From Desmodus rotundus (lineage: Eukaryota; Chordata; Mammalia; Chiroptera; Phyllostomidae): a DNA stretch of 64,000 nt. This document shows, piece after piece, positions 59,955 through 64,000 of the stretch (its first letter is position 1; every line of letters begins with the position of its first letter). Under the pieces are notes generated by a model. The model was not told where the DNA came from, ran no database searches, and saw nothing but the letters and a program-made list of their open reading frames with translations. Position numbers and translations under genes: made by a program. The stretch is taken from assembly GCF_022682495.2 (NCBI RefSeq), contig NC_071390.1, forward strand, positions 153,674,583 through 153,738,582, read 5' to 3'.

Positions 59955-60140
59955 GAGTTTATTGATCATTTATGTTGTGCCAGATGTGAGATCAAATAAC
60001 ATCCATAATTCCAGTGTACTAATAGAAAAAATAATACAAGTGGATAAAATCAAATAAAATAAAACAAAATAAAATATTTTCAGGTTGTATAAAGGGCTGG
60101 GGTTAGACAAAAATATGCTGGGTACTTTAAATAGGGATCT
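59955..60140 (-). repeat. Possible L2 relic
   Basis: 'gagtttattgatcatttatg', 'ttgtgccagatgtgagatca' and a later 'aaagggctggggttag' fit an antisense L2. Weak. Confidence 0.4.
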
Positions 60141-61539
60141 CAATGAACACCTGATAGTAAATGAGAACTCTGTATCAATAGGAAATATTTTCTATGTGAA
60201 AATGTTTAACAAATAACAAAACTAATATTAAATTTGGTGAATATAAAATTTTAAAATGTGTGCAATTATGATTAGCTGATACCATGTTGATTTTGTCTTC
60301 CATAGTAACCATTTATTCAAAAGTGGTACTCACAACAGCCATACAGAGCTCATACGCTCATGTTACAAAGTCATAAATATTCAACAGTTATAAAAATGTA
60401 TAAGCTGAAATTTTCAAGCAATTTCTAAGTTCAATAAAACAAGTAGGTATTTAAATATAAGAGCAATTGCATTAGTGTAGATAAATAGAAAGGATCCATT
60501 ACAGTGATAGAATAATGTCATTTCAAGGCCAAAGGATATTCCATTTCTCATTACTACAGTGTCCAATGTAAGAATTGCTATTCACATCATAACATCTATT
60601 TAAATCAGTTCAAATGCTGTTCCATCTAATTAGCACAGTGGATTAGGACAAGGTAATATTAACTGCGGTCTCAGGTTTGGCCTCAGGTCAATGTGGAAAT
60701 CACATTGCCAGCTCCAATAAAAATATTACTTCCCTGCAAGTGGTGGGTGTTTCAATGATGAAAATCTGATGAATATGTTATTACAGGTCCATTATATTTT
60801 CATAAAAAAGCAACTTAATAGTTTTTCTGCTAAATGTGTACAATGATGTTATTTTGCTTTCATAATTCTGAATAGTTCAAGAAAATGTCAAATAAAGTGC
60901 TATCTCAGATTATCTACTAATTTTTATTTCTCTCTCTCTCACACACACACACACAGGCTGACACACAGTATTCACTCTTTATCCACACGGGATGGATTCT
61001 AATACTCCCAGTGCTTACTATCTTGTAAGAATATATGTAATTACATTTAACACTGGTCTTTATTTTTTTGTTTGGATTTGAGTTATTACCTAATGCCACA
61101 AGAGTATGCACCTATTATTTAGAATATTTAATATTCATTTTGAAATCATTCATTTTTAATTAATTTCCAGGCCACTTGAGGTATACTTTTATGTAACCAT
61201 CTTTAAAAATTTCTGTGGTTCTTAAGCATATGAAAATGTTATAAAGTCACATATAATTTTTTCAACTTTTCTGTTATGATTCCATGGATAATCCTCTCTT
61301 ATGAAAAATCTAAACCAAATTTACTTCTACTTTACCTATATATTACTTTACCTATACACTAGCTTCTAATGTTTTTTATCATTTTAATTAACTTATTATC
61401 TATAATGTGTGATTATTTAACTACTTTCTCTATTTTTCTTCTTATCACAGTGCATTTGTTAACATAGATAATTAACTATTAATAAGAAAGGGAAGCAAAA
61501 GGGAATTAGACGTTGAACTTAATAAACTCGGGAGCATGA
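60141..61539. other. No recognised feature apart from a microsatellite
   Basis: AT-rich. A compound (TC)n(AC)n lies at about 60930-60957. No gene or named repeat. Confidence 0.45.
60930..60957. repeat. (TC)n(AC)n microsatellite
   Basis: Six or so TC units followed by about nine AC units. Confidence 0.92.
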
Positions 61540-62200
61540 ACAGCTTTTCTTCACCAAGAGCTACAGTTCCGTCTCCAGCCAATCATAACATTGTTCCGCC
61601 AAGGGGACTAACACTCCTTTCTTACCCCCTGTTAATGAATTACCGAAAAGTGGGTGCAGAGGGAGGTGCTTAACCCTAGAGTCCTATCAGTCTACCTAGA
61701 GGCCTGTGAGTCTATCAAAAGCTCACAAAAGCTTGGGAAGTTGACTGGTTCTTTTGAAAAAGCATCTGACCCATCTCAAACCCAAGTTAATATAACCCCA
61801 GGGAAACAAAGAAATTTTCCGTCTCTCTACCCATCCCCCCAGAAACCCACATTGGCCCATGTGCTCTCATGGCTGGCAGCCAAACGGAATCCTCCACCAG
61901 AACAGCCAGTAGAGAGCTCAGTTGCTTGGATGGAGACTGAGCTTCCTTAGCAACTGCCTGGGGATCCCCAAAACTAAGCTTTCATACGAAGCAGAAACTC
62001 TGGACACTGGCTTTTGTTTGGGTCTTGCTGATAGCAGGGTTGAACTTTTCCCACGGTGGGACAAACAGACGTGGGACATGGGAAACCCAGGGGGAAGCTT
62101 CTATTTCCACACAAATAAACCATCCTGCCGCACCACAGTCTCCCATGTACGGATCCTGGAAATGCTTTCCTCGCAGTCCTGTGGATAATCCTCATTTCCA
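61540..62200 (+). mobile_element. LTR-like block (unnamed family)
   Basis: Shares about 100 bp (61715-61825) with 8935-9050, including an identical 20-bp word at 61797-61816. The shared part has a TATA-like 'ttaatataa' followed by C/T-rich DNA. A CCAAT-like 'agccaatcataa' lies about 200 bp upstream, plausible for a retroviral U3. Frames 61654-61950 and 62025-62537 carry no motif I recognise. TG...CA ends not located. Confidence 0.4.
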
Positions 62201-64000
62201 CCAACAATACATTCACTCTGCATATTCAGGTTTTACTCCTCTCCAGAGCTATTTTTCTTCTCTGACGTTGCTTATCACCTCTTATTTAATTAACCAGGGC
62301 TGTCTTCAGAATGTATCCTCAGTTTTGTCATGCATCTCCTTTCTCCTCTCTGTGTATTTACCACCTTTCATTCTTCGTTCGTTGATTCATATTTTATTTC
62401 ATTACCCCCATATTGCCTATGAATGTTGTATGTGTTTCCTGATCATATACCTTTTATTTATTCACATACTTAAGTTAAATCTTTGCTTCCAGTACCAATA
62501 TATGCCAATTAACATTATTTTATGTGTAAACAACTGAAACCAAACTGTGAAAGCAAGTGAAAAAGTAAATTTATTAGAAAATATTTGGATAGCTCAAACA
62601 TTTTAGAAATAAAGAAACAGTAGGGAACCTCACTAATAGCTACTCCAGTATCTAATGACACCATAAGACTCCATGTTTCTCTATTTAAATATTATACTTC
62701 CACAGGAAAAACATGTTTGAACAAAACTGGGTCCTGTTCTTGGAATCAATAAATTATCATCAGAAAGTCGAGTCTCCAGTTAACTGAGCAAATGTTTGTA
62801 AATGTGGTCATAGTATGTGGATAAAATATTATAAATTGGATAGATTTAATTTGTTCCCTCATTATTTAATTTCTTCTAATTCTTTGCATTTTATAATAGC
62901 TTTCTTTTTATTAGATGAAAAATATGATGTTTCATGAATATGGGGAGGAAATCGTAAAATTCTTATGCTTATAAAGCACAAAAAGCAGATATAGTCTTTT
63001 ATTTTAGTCTCTAGTAAGAAATACAGTCTATTCAAATATTTATTTCATGCAATTTACAAATCTTTTTCAGGAAACAGGTACTCAGAGATAAGATACAACT
63101 GTACTAAATCTTATCTTTTTTATAATTTATATTCTATATTTAGAATTTATATTTTCTGAAATATATATATATAAATAAATATTTATTAGAGGATGTTAAT
63201 GAGTTCTGTAGGAGAAAAATTTACCAAATGATAAAAGGAAAACTGAATAACAAATTCTAACATACTCTTTGACTAAATAAATAGATATCTGTTTTGAAAT
63301 GACATTAATAATACAATTTATGTACAAATTGTTCTCAATCATAAGTCTTATCATTCTGTGTAACTGAAGCAGGCTAAAATTAAGGTTGCTGATAATACTA
63401 TAATACAGATATGGAATGGAAGCTCAGAGAGACTTAGTTTCTGTGGCCACTTCCACATACTAAAGTGAAAAAGACAGAATAGTCTTCTGAAAAAGTAATC
63501 ATGTGCTTTTATGCAAAGTATTGTTCTTTTGTTGAACTTGTTTGTAGTTCCAATTTTCATAGTTGACTTGAAATAATTTGAACCTTTTATTCCTTGGCAA
63601 TGCAACTAACATACTGTTTGTAATTGTAAAGTGAATGTGTGAACTAAAAGAATAATTTCTAAAATCAACTATAGACAGCTATAAAAAATGAATTAAGACA
63701 AAACTCAATATTTAATGATAGAAGCTTTAACCTCAATTTTATTACTTCCATTTTCCACATAGAAATAACCAGAGAGCAAGCTACTTTCCTAAAAATGATA
63801 ATTCAAATTTGAGTAAAAGTAGTTTTTCTCCAAATGTAATATCACAGGAAAATTAAATAATTATATGAGAAATAACTAGAGAAATATCCATTTCTAGGAT
63901 TGAGAGCACAGGGGTAGAAAGAAAGGTATGTTTAAACCTCCATCCCTTATCTTTTCTAGAAAGCAAATTGAGTCTTAATGAAATCAATTTTAATTTAATT
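62201..64000. other. No secure feature
   Basis: AT-rich. A weak antisense MIR-like segment lies at about 63385-63455 ('gaagctcagagagacttagt'). No gene recognised up to the window end. Confidence 0.4.

Noticed and set aside
62025..62537. 170-codon plus-strand frame
   Set aside because: No motif or domain; low-complexity hydrophobic end in AT-rich DNA. Left unassigned, partly within an LTR-like block.
1..64000. A novel multi-gene system
   Set aside because: No cluster of intact coding regions exists here. The longest supported protein-coding stretch is a truncated L1 ORF2 fragment, and the unassigned blocks show no coherent gene set.

Overview
The window is nuclear DNA from a placental mammal, almost certainly a bat. 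Four or five tRNA-derived SINEs have the VES structure: a 5' end reading GCCCTGGCTGG, a decayed pol III B box, a GA-rich tail region and an A-rich end. VES SINEs are known only from Chiroptera. LINE-1 copies, several with G-rich 3' UTRs, sit beside mammal-wide relics (MIR, L2, MLT1 LTRs, MER20) and mariner elements. The DNA is AT-rich. I found no exon, RNA gene, CpG-island promoter or bacterial-type operon that I can defend. The window is best read as intergenic or deep intronic sequence made largely of transposon layers.

Layout. 1-4.6 kb: a mariner remnant, then nested L1s; a young-looking L1 at 2034-2962 with an exact 11-bp target duplication sits inside an old L1. 4.6-9.3 kb: mostly unassigned, with a small mariner-type MITE (7175-7300), a GC-richer patch and an LTR-like piece with a long (TC)n run. 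9.3-20.6 kb: MLT1, MER20, MIR and L2 relics, a VES SINE, and two L1 insertions with 5' inversions (13640-14150 and 18043-18758, the latter with a 19-bp target duplication). 20.6-28 kb: MIR/L2/L1 relics and an unassigned CpG-containing block at 25445-26095. 28.3-34 kb: a mariner deletion derivative, L1, a polypyrimidine tract, a long unassigned stretch and two adjacent VES SINEs. 34.5-44.6 kb: MLT1, L2, and an L1 (39809-41572) split by a second insertion that resembles an L1 3' transduction. 44.6-64 kb: old L1, a second mariner deletion derivative with the same internal deletion as the first, L2/MIR, two more VES SINEs, an MLT2-like LTR, and an LTR-like block that shares a diverged segment with the one near 9 kb.

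No genes here act together. What the sequence offers is a record of retrotransposition and cut-and-paste transposition. Family names come from memory of consensus sequences. Orientation and the quoted target duplications were read directly from the bases; element edges without target duplications are approximate to about 10-30 bp.
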